A DNA stretch of 64,000 nucleotides from NCBI RefSeq assembly GCF_030824335.1, contig NZ_JAVBXX010000006.1, positions 297,873 through 361,872 on the forward strand. The letters are read 5' to 3'. Below the pieces are notes generated by a model. It ran no database searches, was not told the origin of the DNA, and saw only the letters and a program-made list of their open reading frames with translations. This stretch comes from Azonexus sp. GTDB taxonomy: Bacteria; Pseudomonadota; Gammaproteobacteria; Burkholderiales; Rhodocyclaceae. Positions 9,801 to 17,533 of the stretch are shown one piece after another. Position numbers and translations under genes: made by a program. The first letter of the stretch is position 1. Each line of letters starts with the position of its first letter.

Positions 9801-10837
9801 GATTTTTTGCGCTGGATGTTACTTCACCGGCTTCTCCATCGTTGTTGTGGGAAGTAACTAGTGAAACAGCCTCTGTCGGTTCCAGTATTGGTTATGCGCT
9901 GGCTCGGCCCTGGTTGGGCAAGGTGCTTGATGCTTCCGGTAATTCAACTTGGGCGGCCCTGATTTCCTCCGGTATCAATCCGGCGGGCGGTAGCTCAAAG
10001 TTGATTGTCCTTAATGCCTACACAGGGGCTGTGATTCGAGATATTGCGGTCAGTAGCACTGCCAATGGTTTCTCCCGCTTCTCGCCGCAGGTGGTCAAAG
10101 GGGGGTATGACCATACCATTCTCAAAGTGTACGGTGGCGACCTGGATGGCAATCTGTGGCGTATCAACCCGAATACTGGGGATGTCGTAAAGCTTGCCAA
10201 TATGGGACAGCCTTTTACTACCGAACCTGAACTGACTGTTTGTAACGACAAGACTACCGTCTATATCGGCAGCGGAAAATTCATCGAAGCGGCTGATATG
10301 ACGGATAAAACTGGACAGTCGTTTTATGGAATCATCGACGATTACGAAGAGCAGGGGACGCTGAGCTCACCCAAGAGCAAGTTGCAGAAATTGACGGTCT
10401 CGGGAAGTTCGGTTTCTGCTAGCTCGGTATCGGACGCGCAATTGGGTTGGTACCTGGATTTTCCGGATATTCCCGCCGATGGTGGCGCTGAACGGGTGTC
10501 CTTGGTGGACCCGGTTCTGGAAGGGAATATTTTGACTTTTGCTACCAATATCCCGGAAAGCGGTATCTGCCTTGCAAGCGGTCGAAGCAATATTTATCAG
10601 TTGCCGATTGGTACCTGTACCGTTAATGATACGACGCCAAAGATTCATGCAGGGACATTGACCTCGCTGGGTAACAGTCTGGTGGTGGGTATTCAGCGAA
10701 TCAAGCTGCCGGATGGCAAAGTCAAGATTTTGGTTACGGGTTCCGACGGTACCTTAAAGACATCGGATAGCGGACAGCAGACAACGCCACCCTATGGTGC
10801 ACGACGCGTCAATTGGCGCGAGTTGATTCGTGATTAA
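6851..10837 (+). CDS. pilY1: Type IV pilus tip adhesin/assembly factor PilY1
   Basis: 1328 aa. I chose the ATG at 6851 because GGTGAGGAG lies 5-13 bases upstream and a signal peptide follows at once (cleavage near AHA-AD). A von Willebrand factor A-like domain starts near residue 42 with the MIDAS triad D49-S51-S53 (DDSGSM). Cysteine-rich sequence lies near residues 145-245. The C-terminal PilY1 beta-propeller has its signature near 885-915 (VLYVGANDGMLHAFNANTG) and a later YGGDLDGNLWRIN block with the Asp-rich calcium-loop character of the family. PilY1 sits at the pilus tip, promotes extension and acts as adhesin and surface sensor. It closes the operon; a terminator follows 31 bases later. 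Confidence 0.93.
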   Translation: MVQKKIVLLASCIVLSSVLAHAADVKLSQVPLAKASAQRVPPNLLFILDDSGSMAWDYTPDFVDDSLCRQNNSTSSLTGCRIGMPPFSSSAFNKQYYDPRIRYSPGVKADGSSYPEMTSANSGAWKEVPEDGYDTSSTKKNLLQQYTDRRWCDSSSNCVTNSSYQYPNATYTTTSTVNNSTPYFYNLKPLYCTNDNATDCASTKSGSYVVEVPYRWCSNSALTTCQAKKTSTYKYPSFNKVETGSAAVLRFTVTGWNSGSKTVSSLKFDDVELLKNLTLTQSDVGNSTDNCRAMAQRIVDNQITTSANKFVLSRSSCTVYLTAKDSGIWANDAAKLVLSGTLSFSNKIIETAGVDGETLFSRVNIQSGQSKYQVNGDKPTTRTDCSAYTDGCSYDEEMTNFSNWYAYYRTRLAMMKTAASQAFKDIDSSFRVGYTQINKLSSTSTYVKIRDFNASQRTTWYSKLLAAETSGGTPLRGALAFAGRVFAGKESIDDPMQYSCQQNFALLTTDGYWNGNSSGSGVTDLEGSVIGDQDGGNTPRPYYQGTSAGTVPSLADVAMYYYNTDLRTTDLGNCTSPLTGADVCENNVPVSADDKNSTQHMSTFTLGLGIDGDLRYRRDYKTATSGDFFNIKNASANWTAPTNDSPTAIDDLWHAAVNGRGQYFSAQDPAVLVSSLKDALANISAQYGSGSAAATSTAEPVNGDNYAYVATYTTGKWTGNMEARQIDINTGNVSLQATWCAESILADPARNITACTGKMADKVDATTDTRTIYFNNGGALTAFSSGNLSSHASKFDVTKLNQYPTWSTDYKAQATTARLIDYLRGQTGFDTRDANEFRLFRQREAVLGDFVGSAPKFVCKASGNYSDPGYETFANGLKSGTSCSRTPVLYVGANDGMLHAFNANTGDELWAFVPTPALREMWRLADTTYGNNHRFFVDGSITVDDICVSACDTDAAVWKTILVAALGGGVAKGDDVDALIPVSGFFALDVTSPASPSLLWEVTSETASVGSSIGYALARPWLGKVLDASGNSTWAALISSGINPAGGSSKLIVLNAYTGAVIRDIAVSSTANGFSRFSPQVVKGGYDHTILKVYGGDLDGNLWRINPNTGDVVKLANMGQPFTTEPELTVCNDKTTVYIGSGKFIEAADMTDKTGQSFYGIIDDYEEQGTLSSPKSKLQKLTVSGSSVSASSVSDAQLGWYLDFPDIPADGGAERVSLVDPVLEGNILTFATNIPESGICLASGRSNIYQLPIGTCTVNDTTPKIHAGTLTSLGNSLVVGIQRIKLPDGKVKILVTGSDGTLKTSDSGQQTTPPYGARRVNWRELIRD

Positions 10838-10868
10838 GTACCGATAACGCTGAACTGGTCTTATCGAG

Positions 10869-10895
10869 ATTACGCCCCGAAAGGGGCGTAATTTT
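10869..10895 (+). terminator. Rho-independent terminator after pilY1
   Basis: 10-bp perfect stem: ATTACGCCCC at 10869-10878 pairs with GGGGCGTAAT at 10883-10892 across a GAAA tetraloop, followed by a short T run. It ends the pilin operon. Confidence 0.9.
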
Positions 10896-10896
10896 C

Positions 10897-10925
10897 TTGA
10901 GTTGGCGTGCGAAGTCCCATAGATT
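10897..10925 (+). promoter_or_regulatory. Candidate sigma-70 promoter for the EF-G-like gene
   Basis: TTGAGT at 10897-10902, a 17-base spacer, then TAGATT at 10920-10925. Each box matches four of six consensus positions. It lies just after the pilin terminator and about 30 bases before the ATG of the next gene. Confidence 0.4.
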
Positions 10926-10954
10926 TATAGCTTATTGAAACAGGAGAGGGCGTC

Positions 10955-13006
10955 ATGTCCAGCAAATCGATCGAATCCATCCGTAGTGTCACTCTGGTAG
11001 GCCATGGTGCTGCCGGGAAAACATCCTTGGTTGAGGCGTTGCTGCATGCCGCCGGTCAAATTTCCGCCAAAGGCAGTGTTGACCGTGGAAATACGGTTTC
11101 CGACTTCGACGCGCAGGAAAAAGACGCAGGTCATTCACTGAACTCTGCAATGGCTAATCTGACTTACGACGAAACCCGAATTCAATTGCTCGACACGCCT
11201 GGATATCCGGATTTTGCCGGTCAGTCGATTGCGGCCTTGGCCGCTGTAGATACGGCGTTGATCGTGATCAACGCGCAGGCCGGTGTTGAAGTAATGACCG
11301 AGCGCATGATGCACCTTGCTGCCGAGCGAAAATTATGTCGAATGATTGTCATCAACAAGATTGATGCTGAGAATATCGACTTGCCTGGCTTGGTAGCGGA
11401 AATTCGCGAGCGTTTCGGCAAGGCTTGCATGTTGCTGGATCTGCCGGCCCATGGTTCGGCGGATGTGGTTGAGGTGTTGGAGCATGAGGTGGGTGATGCC
11501 GATTTTGCTTCGGTGGCCGAGGCACATCGTGCGCTGATTGATCAGATCGTCGAGGAGGATGAGGACCTGTTGGCCCGCTATCTGGAGGACGGTAGCGATC
11601 CCGCAGTTACCGACCTGCACGCCCCTTTCGAAAAAGCTTTGCGCGAAGGCCACCTGATTCCCATTTTGTTTACTTCGGCGAAGACCGGTGCTGGTATCAA
11701 GGAACTATTGCATGTGCTGAGCTCGCTGGCACCCAGCCCGCTTGAAGGCAATCCGCAAGCTTTCTACAAGGGGGCACCAGGTGATGTTTCCGAAGCTTTT
11801 CAGTCCGTGCCCGATGCGACAAAGCATGTGCTGGCCCATGTTTTCAAGGTGGTTTCTGATCCTTACATGGGCAAGATTGGGATTTTCAGGGTGCACCAGG
11901 GGACGTTGAAGAAGGACATGCAACTGTTTGTGGGTGATGGCAAGCGGCCGTTCAAGGTGGCGCATTTGTATCAGCTTCAGGGTAAGGAGAGCGTTGAGGT
12001 TGATACCTTGCTGCCGGGCGATATCGGGGCTATTGCCAAAGTTGAAGAAATCGATTTTGACTGTGTGTTGCACGATTCGCATGATGAAGATCACATTCAT
12101 CTGGTGCCGCTGGTGTTTCCGCGTCCGATGGCTGGTCTGGCGGTAGAAACCAAAAAGAAGGGTGACGAGCAGCGCCTGTTCGAAATTCTCGGCAAACTGG
12201 CCGTTGAAGACCCAACCTTTATTGTCGAGCGCCATCCAAGCAGCAACGAAACCGTTATTCGCGGTCTCGGTGAAATCCACTTGAAAGCCAAGTTGGCCAA
12301 GATGAGCAGCCAGTACAAGCTGGAAGTGGATACCAAGCCACCGCGCATTCCTTATCGTGAAACCATCACCACTTCGGCTGAGGGGGGGCATCGCCACAAG
12401 AAGCAGTCCGGTGGTGCCGGTCAATTTGGGGAGGTACATCTACGTATTGAGCCGAAGGATCGTGGTGCAGGATTTGAATTTGTCGATGCAGTAAAGGGCG
12501 GCGTCATCCCAGGGGTTTTCATGGCGGCGGTTGAAAAGGGGGTGCGCCAGGCATTGGAGGGTGGTGTTGTGGCGGGTTATGCGGTCGACGACCTGAAAGT
12601 GACGGTTTTTGACGGTAAAACGCATGCAGTCGATGGAAAGGATATTGCGTTTGCCATTGCCGGCCGGAAGGCCACGATTGACGCGATTCGTAACGCCAAG
12701 CCGATTGTGCTGGAGCCTATCGTCAATATCGAGATTGTTGTACCGGAAGCTTCCATTGGTGATTTGTCCGGTGATCTTTCCAGCCGACGTGGCCACATTA
12801 CCGGCACCGACGGACGAGGGCGCGGCATGGCGGCGATCAGTGGTGAAGTGCCGCTGGCTGAACTCAATGATTACCAGTCGCGCCTGAAGTCGCTGACCGG
12901 CGGCCTGGGGAGCTACAGCATCGAATTCTCCCGTTATGCTGCTGTGCCGCCGAACATTCAGCAGCAATTGGCCAGCAAGTTCCAGTTACACGACGAGGAC
13001 GAATAA
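10955..13006 (+). CDS. EF-G-like translational GTPase (FusA2 type)
   Basis: 683 aa; the start is preceded by CAGGAGAGGG. Domain order is that of elongation factor G: G domain, beta-barrel II, then domains III-V (including HRHKKQSGGAGQFGEVHLRI and the RRGHITGTDGRGRG region). The G domain has a P-loop at residues 16-23 (GHGAAGKT), G3 at 81-88 (DTPGYPDF) and G4 at 135-138 (NKID). It differs from housekeeping EF-G: the P-loop lacks the AHVDAGKTT form, and the position after DTPG is Tyr, where canonical EF-G has the His used in ribosome-stimulated GTP hydrolysis. This is the EF-G-like/FusA2 paralogue group, not the main translocase. The gene stands alone between two terminators. Confidence 0.88.
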   Translation: MSSKSIESIRSVTLVGHGAAGKTSLVEALLHAAGQISAKGSVDRGNTVSDFDAQEKDAGHSLNSAMANLTYDETRIQLLDTPGYPDFAGQSIAALAAVDTALIVINAQAGVEVMTERMMHLAAERKLCRMIVINKIDAENIDLPGLVAEIRERFGKACMLLDLPAHGSADVVEVLEHEVGDADFASVAEAHRALIDQIVEEDEDLLARYLEDGSDPAVTDLHAPFEKALREGHLIPILFTSAKTGAGIKELLHVLSSLAPSPLEGNPQAFYKGAPGDVSEAFQSVPDATKHVLAHVFKVVSDPYMGKIGIFRVHQGTLKKDMQLFVGDGKRPFKVAHLYQLQGKESVEVDTLLPGDIGAIAKVEEIDFDCVLHDSHDEDHIHLVPLVFPRPMAGLAVETKKKGDEQRLFEILGKLAVEDPTFIVERHPSSNETVIRGLGEIHLKAKLAKMSSQYKLEVDTKPPRIPYRETITTSAEGGHRHKKQSGGAGQFGEVHLRIEPKDRGAGFEFVDAVKGGVIPGVFMAAVEKGVRQALEGGVVAGYAVDDLKVTVFDGKTHAVDGKDIAFAIAGRKATIDAIRNAKPIVLEPIVNIEIVVPEASIGDLSGDLSSRRGHITGTDGRGRGMAAISGEVPLAELNDYQSRLKSLTGGLGSYSIEFSRYAAVPPNIQQQLASKFQLHDEDE

Positions 13007-13035
13007 CGAACGGCGGATTTCTCCGGTCGACAAGC

Positions 13036-13062
13036 AAAAAGGGCTGAATTTCAGCCCTTTTT
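13036..13062. terminator. Bidirectional terminator between convergent genes
   Basis: AAAAAGGGCTGA and TCAGCCCTTTTT form an almost continuous palindrome at 13036-13062. The A run on one side and T run on the other let it serve both the plus-strand GTPase gene and the minus-strand response regulator that end on either side. Confidence 0.85.
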
Positions 13063-13077
13063 TACATCGTCTGACGG

Positions 13078-13815
13078 CTATTTCTGTGGTGCTTTATTTT
13101 CTTCGCCAGACCAGTCGACCGCAGAAAGAAACAGGTAGCCGGCGCCATAAACTGTTTTGATCAACGAAGGACTTTGTGCATCCGGCTCCAGCTTTCGCCG
13201 CAGGCGCGAAATGCGCACATCGATGGCCCGGTCGCTCGGACTGACGTCCCGGCTGCCCATCAGTTTCTCACGCTGCAGAATCCGGTTCGGATTGTGTACG
13301 AAGACCTTGAGCAATTCGGCCTCGGCGGTACTCAGCACCTGTTCGGCGCCACCCGGTCCGAGCAATGTGTAGTTGGCCAGATTGAATTGCCAGCCAGCAA
13401 AACAGGCCAACTGTTGCGGCGGGTTATCCGCCACGTTTTCCCGGCGGCGCAGGATGCTGCGCACGCGGGCGACCAGTTCGCGCGGCTCGAAGGGTTTGAG
13501 CATGTAGTCGTCGGCCCCCATTTCCAATCCCATGACGCGGTCGCTGACATGGGCGCGACCGGTCAGGATCATGATGCCGCAAGGGGTTTGGCTGCGAACT
13601 CGTTGCATGGCCTCGATGCCGTCCATGTCCGGTAGTCCGAGGTCAATGATGCAAAGCTCGGGGGCCAGGGTACGCAATCGGCGCAGCAGATCGCTGGCAC
13701 TGCGGCACCAGACGGTGCGAAAGCCGAAATCAGCCAGCACCTGCTCGATGATTTTGGCGACATCGGGATCATCCTCGACGATGGCAATCAGTTTGCCGTT
13801 GTCGTGCTCTTTCAT
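13078..13815 (-). CDS. OmpR/PhoB-family response regulator
   Basis: 245 aa. The N-terminal receiver domain has the acidic pair in AIVEDDPDV, phospho-acceptor Asp58 (CIIDLGLPDMDG), the Thr in MILTGRA and Lys in MLKPFEP. The C-terminal winged helix (residues ~140-235) carries SDRAIDVRISRLRRKLEP and the wing KTVYGAGYLF, so it should bind DNA. Its ATG overlaps the stop of the upstream sensor kinase gene by four bases (ATGA), which pairs the two genes. The regulated genes are unknown. The divergent acyl-CoA dehydrogenase/ETF-QO unit is a possible target by proximity only. Confidence 0.92.
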   Translation of the reverse strand: MKEHDNGKLIAIVEDDPDVAKIIEQVLADFGFRTVWCRSASDLLRRLRTLAPELCIIDLGLPDMDGIEAMQRVRSQTPCGIMILTGRAHVSDRVMGLEMGADDYMLKPFEPRELVARVRSILRRRENVADNPPQQLACFAGWQFNLANYTLLGPGGAEQVLSTAEAELLKVFVHNPNRILQREKLMGSRDVSPSDRAIDVRISRLRRKLEPDAQSPSLIKTVYGAGYLFLSAVDWSGEENKAPQK

Positions 13816-15476
13816 GACCTCTCCTTCTTGCCGAATTGCAATGCCCTGGCTAGATCCTGGCGGATAAAGGGTTTGGCCAAAACCGGCAGACGTTCATTGT
13901 TAGCGTCGTCACTCTCGTCGGTGTAACCGCTCATCAAGATAATCTGCATGCGGGGGTGTTTGTGCAATATGTGTTCGGCCAGTTGCCGGCCATTCAATTC
14001 GCCAGGCATCAGGATATCGCTGACCACGATGGCGATATCCGGAATCTGCGCCACCATTTCAATTGCCTGGGCTGCGTTTTCCGCTTCGATGACCGGGTGC
14101 CCGAGATCGACTAATTGCTGGCGTACGACACGCCGGACATTGGGTTCGTCTTCGACCAGCAAGACCAGTTCGCCACTTGCGGCAGGCAGATCGGGTTCAT
14201 TGGCCGAATCGCCAATGATCGGCGCTGTGGTGAGTGGCAGAACGATCTGGACACGGGTGCCAAGGCCCGGTTTGCTGTGCATCAGCATGCCACCGCCGGA
14301 TTGGCGGACGAAACCGTAGGCCATCGGCAGCCCCAGCCCGCTGCCCAGGCCGAGTCGCTTGGTAGTGAAGAAAGGTTCACATGCCCGAGCCAGTGTTGTC
14401 GCATCCATGCCACACCCGTTGTCGATGATTTCGATCAGCGCGTAATCGCCGGGTGCAACATCGAAATCCAGTGCATCGCCTTGCAGCGCGATGGCGCGTG
14501 CGGCAACGCGCAGTTCGCCACCATCCGGCATGGCATCCCGGGCATTCAGTGCGAAGTTGAGCAGGGCGCTTTCCAATTGAGCGGGGTCGACCAGTGCGTG
14601 AAGGGAATTTCCATCGCGCGGGGCGTGGACCGCACTAAGATCGATTCGGATCGATTCCGGTAATGAGCGTCGGGTCAGGCGGGCCAATTCGTTGATCAGT
14701 TGGGTGATGTCCACGGCCTGCGGTTCGAGCGCCTGTTGCCGGGAAAAGGTCAGCAGGCGCTTGATCAGATGGACGCCACGGCGGGCCGACTGCAATGCCG
14801 GTTCAACGTATTCGCCGATTGCCGAATGCTTCGGGCTGTGGTCCTGCAGGGCGGCCAGGTTGCCGATGATGACGGTCAGCAGGTTATTGAAGTCATGCGC
14901 CAGTCCACCGGTCAACTGCCCGATCGCCTCCATTTTCTGGGCTTGTAGCAATGCGGCTTGCATCCGTTCATTTTCAGCCAGCGCCCGCCGCAGGTTGGCG
15001 TTGGCATTCTCCAACTGGGCGGTGCGGCGGCGGACGCGTTCATCGAGCTGGATATTCTGATGTTCGGTCAGATGTTCGAGGTAGCGTTGCTCGGTAATGT
15101 CGCTGTACAAAGTAACGAAGCCGCCGCCAGGCAGCGGTTCGGCGCGGAGTAGCAAGAGCTTGCCGTTGGGGCGCCGGTGTTCGCGAATTTCTGGCTGGAA
15201 GCGTTGTGCGGCGGACAGTCTCTCGGCGAGGAGTTCTTCCGGGTCGCCCGGGCCGTATTCACCATGTTCGACGTTGTAACGAATAAAGTCTGTATAGGGT
15301 GTGCCTACCCGGGCGAGAGGTTCGGGAAAGCCGAGAAGATCAAGGAATGGACGGTTCCAGGCAACCAATCGCAATTCGCTGTCGAAGACACTGATTCCCT
15401 GGTCGAGTAAATCCAGACCGGTTTGCAGCATGTCCTGACAGCGGGCATCATTGGCGTTGATTGGTGAATACGGCAT
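13812..15476 (-). CDS. PAS sensor histidine kinase with C-terminal receiver
   Basis: 554 aa, with no transmembrane segment, so it should be a cytoplasmic sensor. A PAS domain of the PAS_7 kind (residues ~15-130, DLLDQGISVFDSELRLVAWN) is followed by a coiled coil. The phospho-acceptor helix has His194 (GGLAHDFNNLL). The ATPase domain spans ~295-415, with N box (LNFALNARDAMPDGG), G1 (DNGCGM) and G2 (GLGSGLGL). A full receiver domain closes the protein with Asp487 (VVSDILMPG). The C-terminal receiver may act as phosphate sink or feedback element towards the partner regulator. The signal is unknown; the PAS domain shows no obvious haem or flavin ligand. Confidence 0.92.
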   Translation of the reverse strand: MPYSPINANDARCQDMLQTGLDLLDQGISVFDSELRLVAWNRPFLDLLGFPEPLARVGTPYTDFIRYNVEHGEYGPGDPEELLAERLSAAQRFQPEIREHRRPNGKLLLLRAEPLPGGGFVTLYSDITEQRYLEHLTEHQNIQLDERVRRRTAQLENANANLRRALAENERMQAALLQAQKMEAIGQLTGGLAHDFNNLLTVIIGNLAALQDHSPKHSAIGEYVEPALQSARRGVHLIKRLLTFSRQQALEPQAVDITQLINELARLTRRSLPESIRIDLSAVHAPRDGNSLHALVDPAQLESALLNFALNARDAMPDGGELRVAARAIALQGDALDFDVAPGDYALIEIIDNGCGMDATTLARACEPFFTTKRLGLGSGLGLPMAYGFVRQSGGGMLMHSKPGLGTRVQIVLPLTTAPIIGDSANEPDLPAASGELVLLVEDEPNVRRVVRQQLVDLGHPVIEAENAAQAIEMVAQIPDIAIVVSDILMPGELNGRQLAEHILHKHPRMQIILMSGYTDESDDANNERLPVLAKPFIRQDLARALQFGKKERS

Positions 15477-15544
15477 CGGCAGATTCTAGAACATGCCGGC
15501 TCATTGAATCAGGTTTGCAATCATTCGTTACATTGTGCCAATGG

Positions 15545-15599
15545 TTACGCAAAAGTCTTCCGCTATGCTTGTTGTCAATAAAAAAGAATGCTTGCGTAA
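15545..15599. repeat. Widely spaced 8-bp inverted repeat in a divergent promoter region
   Basis: TTACGCAA at 15545-15552 and TTGCGTAA at 15592-15599 are exact reverse complements separated by 39 bases. They lie between the minus-strand sensor kinase and the plus-strand acyl-CoA dehydrogenase. They could be two half-sites for a looping regulator; no protein is assigned. Confidence 0.35.
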
Positions 15600-15637
15600 A
15601 AGGGGAACAGCACTCCGGCAAGTATCGCGAGGAGATC

Positions 15638-15658
15638 GGCCGGCCCTGTGGGCCGGCC
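15638..15658 (+). promoter_or_regulatory. GC-rich leader hairpin upstream of acyl-CoA dehydrogenase
   Basis: GGCCGGCCC at 15638-15646 pairs perfectly with GGGCCGGCC at 15650-15658 over a TGT loop, followed by TTCCCGTTTT. It lies 94 bases before the dehydrogenase start, inside the probable 5' leader. The interrupted T run makes it a weak terminator or attenuator candidate; it could also be an mRNA-stabilising structure. Confidence 0.4.
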
Positions 15659-15751
15659 TTCCCGTTTTCCATTGTCGTTGCCATGTCCGCACTGGCGGGC
15701 TTTGAGGCGCCTGTTCGCCGGGTGCCGTCCATTGTGAAAGGAAAGCTGTAA

Positions 15752-17530
15752 ATGAGTACTTACATCGCCCCTCTGCGCGACATGCAGTTCGTTCTCAACG
15801 AAATTGCCGGCCTGGATGAAATTTGCGCCCTGCCAGGTAATGAAGAATGCTCGGTCGATCTGGTCGAGTCGATTCTCGACGAAGCGGCCAAATTTGCCAC
15901 CGGCGTGCTTGACCCGATCAACCGGGCTGGCGATACCGTCGGTTCCGTCTGCAAGGACGGCGTGGTCACCACGGCGCCGGGTTTCAAGGATGCCTACAAA
16001 CTGTTCTGCGAAACCGGCTGGAACGCCATGCCGTTCGACCCGGAATACGGCGGTCAAGGCTTGCCGGCGGTGGTTACGATGGCGGTCAACGAAATGTGGA
16101 AGTCGTCGAACATGGCGTTCGCGCTGTGCCCGATGTTGACCGGCGGCGCTATTGAAGCCATCGCCCACCATGCGTCTGACGAACTGAAGCAGAAGTACCT
16201 GCCGAAAATGGTCGAAGGCACCTGGTCCGGCACGATGAACCTGACCGAACCGAATGCCGGCTCCGACCTCGCCGCGATCATCAGCAAAGCCAAGCCGGTT
16301 GGCGATGGCACTTTCCTGGTCAGCGGGACCAAGATTTTCATTACCTGGGGCGAGAACGACTGCGCCGAGAACATCATTCACCTCGTGCTGGCCCGTCTGC
16401 CGGATGCGCCGCCGGGACTGAAGGGCATTTCGCTGTTCCTGGTGCCGAAGTTCCTGGTCAATGATGACGGTTCGCTGGGCAAACGCAATGACCTGATCTG
16501 CGCCTCGATCGAACACAAGCTGGGTATTCACGGCAGCCCGACGGCCGTGATGTCCTTCGGTGAAAACGAAGGTGCTGTCGGCTACCTGATCGGTGAAGAA
16601 AACAAGGGCGTCGGCTACATGTTCACGATGATGAACCATGCCCGCGTCAACGTCGGCCTCGAAGGCGTCGGCATTGCCGAACGCGCTTACCAGCATGCGC
16701 TGTGGTATGCCCGCGAACGTGTTCAAGGGGCGATCATCGGTGACAAGTCCGGCGTCAAGAAGCCTATCCTGCATCATCCGGATGTTCGCCGTCTGCTGAT
16801 GGAAGTGAAGTCGCGGACCGAAGCCATGCGTACGCTGGCCTATTACGCCGCCGCACAGATCGACAAGGCACACGCCGGCGATGCCGTGGCCAAGGCGCGT
16901 ATCGACTTGCTGACGCCGGTGGTCAAGGGCTGGAGCACCGAGCAGGGTGTCGAGTTGTCGTCGACCGCGCTGCAGGTGTTCGGTGGTGTCGGCTTTGTCG
17001 AAGAAACCGGTGCGGCACAGTACTACCGCGATTCACGCATCACGACCATTTACGAAGGTACGACGGCGATCCAGGCCAACGACTTGGTCGGCCGCAAGCT
17101 GGCCCGCGAAAAAGTTCCGGGTGCAGCCATGCAGGCCTTGTTGGCCGAGATGTCGGCTGATGCTGTCGCGGTTGCCGGCAACGCACAAACGGCCAATATT
17201 GCGGTCAACCTGAAAAATGGCATCGAATCCTTGTCGACCGCAGTTGCCTGGATTCTGGCCAATTACGAAAGCGCACCGCAGGATGTTCACGCGGGTTCCG
17301 TGCCTTTCCTGAAGTTGACCGGCATTGTCGTTGGCGGCTGGCTGATGGCCAAGTCGGCCGCTTTGGCCGCACAGCATCTGGCGGCAGGTAGCAGCGATGA
17401 TTTCTACAAGGCCAAGCTGGCAACTGCCGAGTACTTTGCGACCCACCAGTTGCCCTTCGCTGCAGCCTATGCAGCCGAGGTGACCGGCGGCAGCGCGGCT
17501 ACTTTTGCCCTGCCGGAAAACCTGTTCTAA
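15752..17530 (+). CDS. Acyl-CoA dehydrogenase, ~600-aa family with extra C-terminal domain
   Basis: 592 aa; GAAAGGAAAG precedes the ATG. It is an FAD enzyme that oxidises acyl-CoA to enoyl-CoA and hands electrons to ETF. The acyl-CoA dehydrogenase core covers residues ~40-460, with a substrate/FAD signature (TMNLTEPNAGSDLA) and the C-terminal core block ITTIYEGTTAIQANDLVGRKL. That block holds the likely catalytic Glu (YEG). The final ~120 residues are the extra C-terminal domain typical of the AidB-like/DmdC-type 590-600 aa dehydrogenases. The next gene, ETF-QO, starts 3 bases after its stop, so the enzyme and its electron route to quinone are co-expressed. The acyl chain is not determinable. 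Confidence 0.92.
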   Translation: MSTYIAPLRDMQFVLNEIAGLDEICALPGNEECSVDLVESILDEAAKFATGVLDPINRAGDTVGSVCKDGVVTTAPGFKDAYKLFCETGWNAMPFDPEYGGQGLPAVVTMAVNEMWKSSNMAFALCPMLTGGAIEAIAHHASDELKQKYLPKMVEGTWSGTMNLTEPNAGSDLAAIISKAKPVGDGTFLVSGTKIFITWGENDCAENIIHLVLARLPDAPPGLKGISLFLVPKFLVNDDGSLGKRNDLICASIEHKLGIHGSPTAVMSFGENEGAVGYLIGEENKGVGYMFTMMNHARVNVGLEGVGIAERAYQHALWYARERVQGAIIGDKSGVKKPILHHPDVRRLLMEVKSRTEAMRTLAYYAAAQIDKAHAGDAVAKARIDLLTPVVKGWSTEQGVELSSTALQVFGGVGFVEETGAAQYYRDSRITTIYEGTTAIQANDLVGRKLAREKVPGAAMQALLAEMSADAVAVAGNAQTANIAVNLKNGIESLSTAVAWILANYESAPQDVHAGSVPFLKLTGIVVGGWLMAKSAALAAQHLAAGSSDDFYKAKLATAEYFATHQLPFAAAYAAEVTGGSAATFALPENLF

Positions 17531-17533
17531 GGC

